Positions 1 to 5,986 are shown, counted from the first letter of the stretch. The stretch: DNA of 6,309 bases from Leucothrix mucor (GCA_011322515.1 DRMS01000344.1:1-6309), one strand, 5' to 3'. The notes: generated by a model not told the origin, from the sequence alone. Made by a program: numbers and translations.

Positions 1-1127
1 ACATGTCGCCATAGCACATCTGACTCAGCAACGCCTTTGGCTCTTGCGGTACGGGCATAATCCGCATTGAGGTTCTCTAGGATTGAGGTACGCATAATTT
101 TTGCTAATGCGGCAAAGCCTCCATAGGAGAGCGCAATAATGGGTAACACTAAATGCCATGAGCGGTCTAAGAGGAAACCGCGCAAAAAATCGCCTGAGGA
201 TAATTGTACTGCTAGCATTAATCCAATCCCTGCTCCAAACATCGTCAACCCGCCTGTGCGGAAGGTGGCTACTTTTGTCCATGCTAATAAGGCGAGGGTT
301 AATGCACCTAGAGTCGGGAAGAAAATCCAGTTAAAGAGTACAAAACTAGCGTGGGTATACGCCATCCATGCACCGAGCGCTAGACCTATTAGTCCTGCAA
401 TAACAATACGCGCTTTTAGTTGTTGCCATTGACTTAGCATATAGCTTAAAACAATACCAATAATCATCAAAATAAAGACTTTTAACACATCCCAAAGCGA
501 TGACCAGTGCGGTAAAAAGGGCATATTTAATGCCTCACGACTGCTTAACCCGCTGGTGGGAAACCATTGCCAATGCTGGATACTGGCAAAAAAGCCAATC
601 ATTAATACACCCGCTAACATACTAGGGATGGACCATAGCGCGAGCATAATGACATTGGAGGTAACATCAAAGTGCCCTCCTCTATCTCGCGCTGCGTTCA
701 TGCCAATAATAATGGCGATAATATAAATGAGTGGGATGGTAATGACATTTAATAATAAGGTGATCGGTAAACGCTCGCCTATTAGATCTGCTACGGGGCG
801 ACCATAACTAAAACTATCCCCTAAATCAGACCCTTTGCTAAAAGAAAAGCCATTGATTTTGCGTTCTTTATCAAAAGTGAAGCCGATGGGGGAGACATTA
901 TTGAGCCAGCGCAAATATTGGATTGGCATAGGGTCATCTAAGCCGTAGCGCTTGTTGTAATAATCACGCAATGCCTGTTTTTGCTCAGGCTTCATATCCA
1001 TGCCATTGACTAGGCTATCTGCGCTAATACCACCAGGCGCTGATGCCATAACAGCAAACACCACTATGGTTATGCCCAACAGTGTGGGGATCATTAATAA
1101 GATTCGGCGTAAAAGGTAGATTAGCAT
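1..1127 (-). CDS. OppB/DppB/YejB-type ABC transporter permease, 3' end cut by window
   Basis: Inner-membrane permease subunit of a peptide/nickel-class (OppB/DppB/YejB family) ABC importer. I translated 375 complete codons from the ATG at 1127 to the window edge. The N-terminus (MLIYLLRRILLMIPTLLGIT) is the family's typical first membrane segment, followed by an APGG motif near residue 29, a periplasmic stretch, and membrane segments around 119-143 and 158-182. The cytoplasmic EAA loop that contacts the ATPase is present at about 346-373 (NADYARTARAKGV, then a conserved LWRHV). In-frame TAA TAA lies directly before the ATG, so the start cannot move upstream; no clear Shine-Dalgarno is visible. 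Oddity: about 100 residues (roughly 211-310) with some four extra hydrophobic segments separate the FPTSG region from the LP segment before the EAA loop; DppB lacks them. It follows the solute-binding gene by 91 bases, probably in one operon. The substrate is inferred only from the family. Confidence 0.93.
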   Translation of the reverse strand, partial: MLIYLLRRILLMIPTLLGITIVVFAVMASAPGGISADSLVNGMDMKPEQKQALRDYYNKRYGLDDPMPIQYLRWLNNVSPIGFTFDKERKINGFSFSKGSDLGDSFSYGRPVADLIGERLPITLLLNVITIPLIYIIAIIIGMNAARDRGGHFDVTSNVIMLALWSIPSMLAGVLMIGFFASIQHWQWFPTSGLSSREALNMPFLPHWSSLWDVLKVFILMIIGIVLSYMLSQWQQLKARIVIAGLIGLALGAWMAYTHASFVLFNWIFFPTLGALTLALLAWTKVATFRTGGLTMFGAGIGLMLAVQLSSGDFLRGFLLDRSWHLVLPIIALSYGGFAALAKIMRTSILENLNADYARTARAKGVAESDVLWRH

Positions 1128-1162
1128 TTATTATTTTTTACCATGAAGCGCATGAAGGACTT

Positions 1163-1194
1163 GAAGAAAAGAATAAAATATCTTTATTTTCTTC
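1163..1194 (-). other. A/T-rich hairpin between binding-protein and permease genes
   Basis: An inverted repeat in the 91-base gap: GAAGAAAATAAA on the minus strand pairs with a downstream TTTATT/TTTTCTTC arm carrying a 3-nt bulge, around a GATAT loop. It has no T run after it, so it does not look like a full terminator. Such intercistronic hairpins can protect the upstream mRNA and make the binding protein more abundant than the permease. That role is inference, and the low-complexity sequence weakens it. Confidence 0.35.
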
Positions 1195-1218
1195 GTGGTC
1201 TCTCAGGGTGAAATTAAA

Positions 1219-3114
1219 TTAGTGATATTTTTGATTAGCCTTTGGTACATAGGTTTCTAACGGCAACATGCTACTATTTAGCCCTAGTTTGGTCATGCTT
1301 AGGTTTTTATAGCGTTTATCAATAAAGACTAGACTCATACTGCGTTTAAGAAAGGTATAAGGTTGATCTTCATAAAAGATGGCTTCTGCTTTTTTCCATA
1401 GCGGCATACGCTTAGATTCATCGACGGTTTTACGTGCTTCATCAATGAGCTTGTCCATTTCATCACTTCTATAGTTAATGAAATTATTACCATTGGTTTT
1501 AGTTTGCGAACTATGGAACATTTGATAAATATCAGTTTCTATACCACTGGTCCAACCGAGAGTAATCGCCATAAAGTCTTTATTATCCAGCTTATCAATC
1601 ATGACGGGCCATTCGGTTGGTGTGGGAATCAATTTAATTCCTGCTTTTGCATACATGTCTTTTAATAACAACACCATTCGCCCTGTATCTTCATTACCTT
1701 GGAAGTAGGTTAATTCAAACTCAAAGTCTTTACCATCAGGTCCTTCTAGTAAACCATCACCATTGTTATCTTTAAATCCTGCATCAGCGAGTAATTTTTT
1801 TGCTTTATCCAAATCACTTTTGCGTGCAATTAAGTTGCTATCATGTTGCTTACTTCTTGGACTAAAAGGACTAATAGCAATTTCCCCATAGCCTAGATAA
1901 ATATCATCAATAATTTTTTTACGATCCGTTATATAGGTCATTGCTTGACGCACGCGCTTATCAGCAAAAATGGTGGGTTTTTCTTTTGTACCTTGATTCC
2001 ATGCTAAATAAGAATAGCCAGCGGTCGGACTCATATATTCAAAGTTATGGCTATTTTCTGTCATTTGCTTATCTGCTTTCAACTTTTTGTATTCAACGGG
2101 GCGTGCTCCATAAGTATCCAGATCACCATTGCGATAAGTGGTTAAGCGCGCGCTGTCATTTTGAATGACTTTCCAGATGATTTTATCATAGGGAGCTTGG
2201 ACTGCACCCCAATAGCGCGTATTGCGAACTAGTTCTACTCCGCCTTTATCGGGTGTCCAACTTTTTGGATTCGATAAACGATAGGGACCAGTACCCATTA
2301 AAATCCCCTTTGATTCATTAAATTCTTCTGTTTTTTGCATATAAGACTGGTAAAAATGCTGTGGTAAAATTGCCATACCACCTGCAAGGTCTATTGCTTC
2401 AAAATAGGGCCGTTTAAAGACAAAGCTAACTTCATAATCACCCTTTGCATTCACTGACTTCAAGGGTTCATAATACGCTTGTGTTCCTGGTGCTTTAATC
2501 CCTTTATTCATCATAAAGTTATAACTAAAAACAATATCTTCTGCCGTCATGGGTTCGCCATCGGAGAAAACAATATTTTCTCTCAACTGAAAGGTAATTG
2601 TTAAGCCATCTTCACTGATTTGCCAGCTTTTTGCTAATAAGCCCGACCACTCTAGTGTATCTGGATCTCTTGTTAGTAATGACTCTAAAACATAACTTTG
2701 TACAGTCGATGCATCTGCGTCAGAAGAGACTAATGGCGATATTGTCTTTAGATTATTGCCAAAGGCATTGACCTTCCAATCACCTGTTGCATAGTCTGGC
2801 AGCTGTGTTGCGGCATAAGCTCGCTTAAAGGACTCGGCAATATCTGAATGATTAGTTTCTCTTGTTGCTTTTGCTGATGATGAAGTGTTAGGTCGGGCTA
2901 ATTGAAAACCGCCCTCTTCCACTTTCTTGGATAATTTGCTAATCGCTACGCGTAAACCACTAACATCTTTTGTTTGTGCTGATAATGCTTGGGTGGTTTC
3001 AGATAGCTTTGTCCATTGACGATCTATTTGATACATTGTGGCAATAATCAAAATAATGATGACCGTAAGAAAAGCGTAGAGGATAAAATCTTTAGTAGAG
3101 AGTCTTTTTTGCAT
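1219..3114 (-). CDS. Membrane-tethered family 5 solute-binding protein of a peptide-type ABC importer
   Basis: 631-residue extracytoplasmic solute-binding protein of the SBP_bac_5 (OppA/DppA) family, which captures oligopeptides or similar ligands in the periplasm and hands them to the permease. The SBP domain starts near residue 105 and runs to the C-terminus; the segment at 163-199 (SWQISEDGLTITFQLR, then FSDGEPMTAEDIVFSYN) is the classic family signature. The N-terminus is unusual: residues 10-29 (FILYAFLTVIIILIIATMYQ) form one hydrophobic span without a lipobox or obvious cleavage site. A polar heptad-like stretch (about 33-66) likely to be a short coiled coil follows, then a Ser/Thr-rich linker. 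It is therefore probably anchored in the inner membrane. The ATG at 3114 has no good Shine-Dalgarno, but the start is supported because the hydrophobic span begins nine residues later. The downstream permease supports the assignment. The ligand cannot be read from the sequence. Confidence 0.95.
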   Translation of the reverse strand: MQKRLSTKDFILYAFLTVIIILIIATMYQIDRQWTKLSETTQALSAQTKDVSGLRVAISKLSKKVEEGGFQLARPNTSSSAKATRETNHSDIAESFKRAYAATQLPDYATGDWKVNAFGNNLKTISPLVSSDADASTVQSYVLESLLTRDPDTLEWSGLLAKSWQISEDGLTITFQLRENIVFSDGEPMTAEDIVFSYNFMMNKGIKAPGTQAYYEPLKSVNAKGDYEVSFVFKRPYFEAIDLAGGMAILPQHFYQSYMQKTEEFNESKGILMGTGPYRLSNPKSWTPDKGGVELVRNTRYWGAVQAPYDKIIWKVIQNDSARLTTYRNGDLDTYGARPVEYKKLKADKQMTENSHNFEYMSPTAGYSYLAWNQGTKEKPTIFADKRVRQAMTYITDRKKIIDDIYLGYGEIAISPFSPRSKQHDSNLIARKSDLDKAKKLLADAGFKDNNGDGLLEGPDGKDFEFELTYFQGNEDTGRMVLLLKDMYAKAGIKLIPTPTEWPVMIDKLDNKDFMAITLGWTSGIETDIYQMFHSSQTKTNGNNFINYRSDEMDKLIDEARKTVDESKRMPLWKKAEAIFYEDQPYTFLKRSMSLVFIDKRYKNLSMTKLGLNSSMLPLETYVPKANQKYH

Positions 3115-3145
3115 GAGTTTTTTTAGTTATTGAAAGCGATTTAAC

Positions 3146-3201
3146 ACTCATCGCCCCAAAGTGATTTTTTATAGGGGATCATTGTCTAAGCAATGATGAG
3201 T
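3146..3201 (-). other. Structured element upstream of the solute-binding gene
   Basis: Nested inverted repeats lie 32-87 bases before the start codon. An outer 7-bp pair (3146-3152 ACTCATC with 3195-3201 GATGAGT) encloses CCCC/GGGG (3154-3157 with 3174-3177) and a perfect 7-bp hairpin (3178-3184 ATCATTG with 3191-3197 CAATGAT, loop of 6). The outer and inner 7-bp arms share three bases, so a three-way junction or an alternating fold is possible. A TATAAA (3168-3173) could be a -10 box, but I found no convincing -35. The element could be an mRNA leader structure or, as DNA, an operator; I matched it to no known riboswitch. Confidence 0.35.
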
Positions 3202-3326
3202 AATTATCAACAGTCTATGAAGGATGCCAGTAATTTAGCCTTGTTAATTATTTAATATTTTTATGAACAAGCTAACTATATCTCTACAGCAAATATTTTT
3301 CCAGTTATCAATAAATAACGAGCATA

Positions 3327-3362
3327 AAAAAAGCGGATATCCAAAAAGATAGCCGCTTTTTT
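3327..3362 (-). terminator. Intrinsic terminator after the porin gene
   Basis: A 10-bp stem (AAAAAAGCGG with CCGCTTTTTT) continues after one mismatch into TAT/ATA around an 8-base loop, and the minus strand ends in a run of T. It begins 23 bases after the porin stop codon. The symmetric A/T flanks mean it could also act on the plus strand. Confidence 0.88.
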
Positions 3363-3385
3363 AGGTTCTAACAACTAATTAAGAA

Positions 3386-4267
3386 TTAGAAGTTAGAGGT
3401 AATACCAATACGAGCATGAGACGCTTTGCTCTTAGCCATGTCATTTTTACCAAGACTCGTCCAAACAGTAGTGCCTTTACCTAGTTTATACCCAAGCTCA
3501 CCCACTTTATAACTTCCATCAACATCTTTAACTTTGCCGATTTCAGCTTGAACATAAGCTTTGCCAAACTTATAACGACCGTTAAGTGCTGTACCCTTAT
3601 AATCGCCTGTTTTATTGTAAACTAAAGAAGCTTTATGACCAGCTGGTGCAGTATAACCTAAAGTTAATGTATCCGTTGCTGTACCACCCTTAGCTTTTTG
3701 ATGTCCCCAAGCAGTATAGATACCGTTGCTACTGTAGTTAATTAATGTACTGATAACATCACTATTTACACCATGCGTTTCATCAGGAACATAAGCTGCT
3801 GCAAACCCAACAGGACCAAAGCCTTTTAAGTACGCAATAGCGTTAGAAACACGGAATGGACCATTACCAATACTCTTATGTCCACCAACATTCATAATAT
3901 CATATGCGTCAGAAGATAGAGAAAGAGGTGTTGCGTGACGACCTACGCGAACTTCACCAAAGTTTCCTTTCATGCCAACCCAAGCATCACGAGCACCTAG
4001 AGCTGCTGTACCGCCTGTACTGTTATCAATGGCATTTTTAGTAGAGAACTCAACTTTGTGAGTGATTGACATACCGTTATCCATTGGTGTAGAACCTTTA
4101 ACACCAATACGAGAGCTGTGCGCTTCTACTGTTGTTACACTGTCTCCAGCTGCATTTTTATTACTACCTACGGAAACTTTCATTTTCCCGTAAAGTGTTG
4201 TATCAGCCATAACAGCCATTGGTGCAGCTAAACCAGCTGCTACTGCGATTGCAAGCAATTTTTTCAT
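3386..4267 (-). CDS. Gram-negative outer-membrane porin
   Basis: 293-residue general porin, a beta-barrel that lets small hydrophilic solutes cross the outer membrane, probably as a trimer like its family. The start is the ATG at 4267: it has AGGAG (4275-4279) 7 bases upstream and begins a classic signal peptide, MKKLLAIAVAAGLAAPMAVM followed by A21, with cleavage expected before DTTLYGK. Starting further upstream would place 37 extra residues before the signal peptide and swallow the leader hairpins. The mature part (about 272 residues) alternates short amphipathic strands. It contains RDAWVGMKGNFGEVRVGRH (93-111), the conserved stretch before the constriction loop of Gram_neg_porin/Porin_4 proteins, and ends in ARIGITSNF with the C-terminal Phe used by the BAM machinery. 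It is somewhat shorter than many relatives. It has its own promoter, leader and terminator, so it is a single-gene unit. Pore selectivity is not predictable. Confidence 0.93.
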   Translation of the reverse strand: MKKLLAIAVAAGLAAPMAVMADTTLYGKMKVSVGSNKNAAGDSVTTVEAHSSRIGVKGSTPMDNGMSITHKVEFSTKNAIDNSTGGTAALGARDAWVGMKGNFGEVRVGRHATPLSLSSDAYDIMNVGGHKSIGNGPFRVSNAIAYLKGFGPVGFAAAYVPDETHGVNSDVISTLINYSSNGIYTAWGHQKAKGGTATDTLTLGYTAPAGHKASLVYNKTGDYKGTALNGRYKFGKAYVQAEIGKVKDVDGSYKVGELGYKLGKGTTVWTSLGKNDMAKSKASHARIGITSNF

Positions 4268-4318
4268 CTTTCGACTCCTAAAAAAGTTAGTCCTAAATAT
4301 ATAAATTAATTTTTTAAT

Positions 4319-4348
4319 CTGAAGTGCAGGTTTAGTAACCAGCTTCAG
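4319..4348 (-). other. Porin leader hairpin 1 (nearest the start codon)
   Basis: On the minus strand CTGAA/TTCAG, GC/GC and GGTT/AACC stack around an ACTA loop, with a 2-nt bulge and one T-T mismatch (11 bp in all). It lies within the predicted porin 5' leader, about 50 bases before the ATG, and could affect mRNA stability or small-RNA access. The function is inferred. Confidence 0.45.
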
Positions 4349-4393
4349 GTATTCCAACAAAAACAGCGGAATTGACACGAATTTTAGTACCAG

Positions 4394-4426
4394 TGTTGCA
4401 AAAATGCAACAAGAATCTTAATTCTT
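4394..4426 (-). other. Two adjacent perfect tetraloop hairpins in the porin leader
   Basis: Two back-to-back perfect inverted repeats, each with a 4-base loop: AAGAAT-TAAG-ATTCTT (4411-4426) and GTTGCA-TTTT-TGCAAC (4395-4410, extendable by one T-A pair). They lie about 20-50 bases downstream of the predicted transcription start of the porin mRNA. As RNA they would form a compact 5' structure that could protect the message; as DNA either could be an operator. Confidence 0.5.
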
Positions 4427-4453
4427 ATCGACCAACTGCTACATTCCGACTGT

Positions 4454-4482
4454 ATTATAGCAATTTATCCGTAAAATATTAA
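4454..4482 (-). promoter_or_regulatory. Extended -10 sigma70 promoter for the porin gene
   Basis: On the minus strand TGCTATAAT (4454-4462) is a perfect -10 hexamer with the TGN extension. A weak -35 (TTAATA, 4477-4482) lies 17 bp upstream. Transcription should start near 4447, giving a leader of about 180 nt. The promoter sits between the rpsI terminator and the porin gene, as expected. Confidence 0.7.
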
Positions 4483-4498
4483 TATTTATTTCCACACG

Positions 4499-4532
4499 AA
4501 AAAGCGCCACAGATGAAACTGTGGCGCTTTTT
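4499..4532 (-). terminator. Intrinsic terminator of the rplM-rpsI operon
   Basis: A perfect 14-bp stem (AAAAAGCGCCACAG with CTGTGGCGCTTTTT) with a 6-base loop, T-rich at the minus-strand 3' side. It ends minus-strand transcription about 70 bases after the rpsI stop codon, and the A/T flanks make it potentially bidirectional. Confidence 0.92.
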
Positions 4533-4548
4533 ATAAGACATCAATGCT

Positions 4549-4570
4549 ACTAATGCAAACTAGCATTAGT
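4549..4570 (-). other. Perfect 8-bp hairpin in the rpsI 3' untranslated region
   Basis: ACTAATGC and GCATTAGT pair perfectly around a 6-base loop, between the rpsI stop codon and its terminator. No T run follows. It may stabilise the mRNA 3' end or be a relic of a second terminator. A perfect 10-bp palindrome (ATCAGCTGAT, 4579-4588) lies just beside it. Confidence 0.4.
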
Positions 4571-4599
4571 GCTTAGCGATCAGCTGATGTTAGGTTTAA

Positions 4600-4992
4600 T
4601 TAACGTTTAGAGAACTGAGTTGCTCTACGCGCTTTACGTAATCCAACCTTTTTACGCTCAACTTTACGTGCATCACGTGTTAGTAGACCTTCTGACTTTA
4701 AAGCACCTCGCAGACTTTCATCAAAAGTAAGCAATGCTCGCGCAATACCCAAACGAATTGCACCAGCTTGACCACTATCGCCCCCTCCTTTTACTGTTAC
4801 CATGATATCAAACTTATCATTCATTTCAGCAGTATCAAGAGCTTGGCGAACAACCATGCGTGATGTTTCACGACCAAAATACTCATCTATAGGCAGTTTA
4901 TTTACTATAATATCCCCCGCTCCCATTTTCATGAAAACACGCGCAGATGATGATTTGCGTCGACCCGTTCCGTAGTATTGTGTATCGGCCAT
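4600..4992 (-). CDS. rpsI: 30S ribosomal protein S9
   Basis: Small-subunit ribosomal protein S9 (uS9). Its basic C-terminal tail reaches the decoding region and contacts the P-site tRNA. The 130-residue length equals that of the E. coli protein, and the sequence is collinear with it from memory: QYYGTGRRKSS (5-15), EYFGRETSRMVVRQ (37-50), VKGGGDSGQAGAIR (67-80), TRDARKVERKKVGLRKARR (105-123) and the invariant C-terminus QFSKR. No key residue is missing. The ATG at 4992 is fixed by homology; upstream only a weak AAGAGA-like Shine-Dalgarno is visible. It follows rplM in the usual order and is probably co-transcribed with it, but the spacer is 207 bases instead of the short gap typical of this operon. 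Confidence 0.99.
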   Translation of the reverse strand: MADTQYYGTGRRKSSSARVFMKMGAGDIIVNKLPIDEYFGRETSRMVVRQALDTAEMNDKFDIMVTVKGGGDSGQAGAIRLGIARALLTFDESLRGALKSEGLLTRDARKVERKKVGLRKARRATQFSKR

Positions 4993-5199
4993 TCTATTTA
5001 ATCTCTTATATCTTTAATTTAGTTGCTATCTAGATCCTATCAGTGCTCATGCATATAGAGAGTGCTAGATATTGACTCATAGGTGAATTTAATTTGAGTG
5101 GATATTTGTTGGTCTCCTGAACAACAAAATATCAGCCTATCAGCCTATGGATTAATAGCTTTTGCTATATGTGTGCGACCATTTTCAGAGTCTAGATAC
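4993..5199 (-). other. Long rplM-rpsI spacer with hairpins and a tandem repeat
   Basis: No protein gene was found in this 207-base spacer. It contains a hairpin at 5102-5132 (10 bp with one bulged base) whose 10-base minus-strand loop includes AGGAG, a two-copy tandem CAGCCTAT (5133-5148), a small ATAGC-AAAA-GCTAT hairpin (5155-5168) and several TCTAG-containing motifs. None has a T run, so I see no terminator, and no promoter for rpsI alone is convincing. A 16-codon minus-strand reading frame opens at an ATG in the spacer but lies too far from the AGGAG to be credible. Confidence 0.5.
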
Positions 5200-5628
5200 T
5201 TATAATTCCAAAGGAATTGGCTGTTGCGCATGGTGGTTATGCTCAGACCCTGCATAGACTTTTAATTTTCTATACATTTCACGCCCTAAAGGACCTTTTG
5301 GCAACATACCTTTTACGGCTAATTCAATAGCACGCTCAGGCGCTTTATCCATCAATTTATCAAAGCTAATTGATTTTAAATTACCAATATAGCCAGTGAA
5401 GTTATAATACATTTTATTCGTTGCTTTACGTCCAGTGACACGAACTTTTTCTGCGTTGATAACAACAATATAGTCACCTGTATCAACATGCGGCGTATAA
5501 ACTGGCTTGTGTTTGCCACGTAAACGCAATGCGATTTCACTTGATAAACGACCTAAGGTTTTACCTTCTGCATCCACGACAAACCAGTCGCGCTTTACTT
5601 CTGCAGGCTTTGCAGTAAACGTTCCCAT
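5200..5628 (-). CDS. rplM: 50S ribosomal protein L13
   Basis: Large-subunit ribosomal protein L13 (uL13), an early assembly protein that binds 23S rRNA. The 142 residues match the E. coli length. Recognisable blocks are FTAKPAEVKRDWFVVDAEGK (4-23), LGRLSSEIALRLRGKHK (25-41), YTPHVDTGDYIVVINAEKV (44-62) and the L13 signature VKGMLPKGPLGREMYRKLKV (105-124), followed by YAGSEHNHHAQQP. The ATG at 5628 is preceded by GGAG at 5638-5641, 9 bases upstream, and agrees with family N-termini. It is the first gene of the ribosomal pair and has its own promoter upstream. In E. coli L13 represses its own operon; the sequence alone does not show whether this leader does the same. Confidence 0.99.
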   Translation of the reverse strand: MGTFTAKPAEVKRDWFVVDAEGKTLGRLSSEIALRLRGKHKPVYTPHVDTGDYIVVINAEKVRVTGRKATNKMYYNFTGYIGNLKSISFDKLMDKAPERAIELAVKGMLPKGPLGREMYRKLKVYAGSEHNHHAQQPIPLEL

Positions 5629-5709
5629 CTCAAAATTCTCCAGAAATGAAGCTTATGAATAATAATATAAATATGACTAATCATTATTGCATAGTATTAG
5701 TTATAACAA

Positions 5710-5724
5710 GCCCCAAAATGGCGC
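5710..5724 (-). other. Hairpin in the rplM leader
   Basis: On the minus strand GC-CCA pairs with UGG-GC across one G-G mismatch around a UUU loop, just downstream of the predicted rplM transcription start. The rest of the roughly 108-nt leader is very A/U rich, with weak inverted repeats (CTAAT/ATTAG). It is a possible site for L13 feedback, by analogy with E. coli only. Confidence 0.3.
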
Positions 5725-5742
5725 CTATTCAAAGAACGGGGC

Positions 5743-5771
5743 ATTCTATTGGAATCTATCGCTTGACTCAA
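5743..5771 (-). promoter_or_regulatory. Sigma70 promoter of rplM-rpsI with GC-rich discriminator
   Basis: On the minus strand TTGAGT (5766-5771), a 17-bp spacer and TAGAAT (5743-5748) form a good sigma70 promoter. The bases right after the -10 are GCCCCG, a GC-rich discriminator typical of promoters under ppGpp/DksA growth control, which suits a ribosomal operon. The start should be near 5736. The -35 is embedded in a perfect 13-base palindrome, GCTTGACTCAAGC (5761-5773). A weaker alternative -10 (TGCAATAAT) lies closer to the gene. Confidence 0.6.
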
Positions 5772-5820
5772 GCTCTAATTCTGGCTTTTTGGATATTTTA
5801 CAGATGAAAAAATAGCAGGC

Positions 5821-5848
5821 AAAAAAAATGCGATCATAAAGACCGCAT
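5821..5848 (-). terminator. Intrinsic terminator ending the candidate small RNA
   Basis: On the minus strand ATGCGGTC pairs with GATCGCAT (8 bp including one G-U) around a TTTAT loop, followed directly by a run of T to 5821. It lies 50 bases before the rplM -35, so it ends a transcript distinct from the ribosomal operon. Confidence 0.75.
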
Positions 5849-5900
5849 AAATACCACCAAAGGAGGATGGAGGAGTATTAAGCCACCTACTGGCTAATAT
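5821..5900 (-). ncRNA. Candidate small regulatory RNA, about 80 nt, with anti-Shine-Dalgarno loop
   Basis: A strong minus-strand promoter and an intrinsic terminator delimit a predicted RNA from about 5900 to 5821 with no credible coding sequence. Three hairpins can be drawn in order. Hairpin 1 (5877-5898) has AGCCA/UGGCU closing a GUAGG loop, extended by AUU/AAU past one bulge. Hairpin 2 (5850-5879) has AAUAC/GUAUU plus weaker pairs around a 12-nt loop, CCAUCCUCCUUU. Hairpin 3 is the terminator. Hairpins 1 and 2 share three bases, so their lower stems compete. The C-rich loop, with UCCUCC and CUCCUUU, is complementary to Shine-Dalgarno sequences, as in known small RNAs that block translation initiation. 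I could not match it to a named family. A 95-codon frame overlaps on the same strand but lacks a ribosome binding site. Direct evidence is limited to motif geometry. Confidence 0.55.
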
Positions 5901-5906
5901 CCATAT

Positions 5907-5935
5907 ATAATAATATTCTAACTTTCTAATGTCAA
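5907..5935 (-). promoter_or_regulatory. Near-consensus sigma70 promoter for the candidate small RNA
   Basis: On the minus strand a perfect TTGACA -35 (5930-5935), an exactly 17-bp spacer and a TATTAT -10 (5907-5912, five of six consensus). The predicted start near 5900 falls two or three bases before the first hairpin of the RNA. AT-rich sequence upstream of the -35 may act as an UP element. Confidence 0.7.
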
Positions 5936-5943
5936 TATTATTC

Positions 5944-5986
5944 TGCAAATAATTCCCCTTTATTTCCCATAAAAATTTGCAAATAA
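5944..5986 (-). repeat. Two direct TTATTTGCA boxes upstream of the small-RNA promoter
   Basis: The 9-mer TTATTTGCA (minus strand) occurs twice, at 5944-5952 and 5978-5986, 34 bases apart in the same orientation. The nearer copy ends 8 bases before the -35. The placement suits activator binding sites, but the sequence is AT-rich and chance repetition is possible. Confidence 0.35.

Noticed and set aside
25..282. An 85-codon minus-strand frame
   Set aside because: It is out of frame with and fully inside the permease coding sequence, and its Arg/Cys-rich product is typical of a shadow frame.
139..432. A 97-codon plus-strand frame
   Set aside because: It lies opposite the permease gene, whose protein is clearly recognisable, and has no family resemblance.
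1941..2168. A 75-codon plus-strand frame
   Set aside because: It is antisense to the solute-binding protein core, with no ribosome binding site or recognisable motif.
4268..4378. A 37-residue N-terminal extension of the porin from a GTG at 4378
   Set aside because: It would precede a textbook signal peptide, ignores the AGGAG at the internal ATG, and runs through a leader hairpin.
5040..5090. A 16-codon minus-strand frame (MSQYLALSICMSTDRI) in the rplM-rpsI spacer as a leader peptide
   Set aside because: The nearest AGGAG is about 30 bases upstream and inside a hairpin loop, and no codon pattern suggests attenuation.
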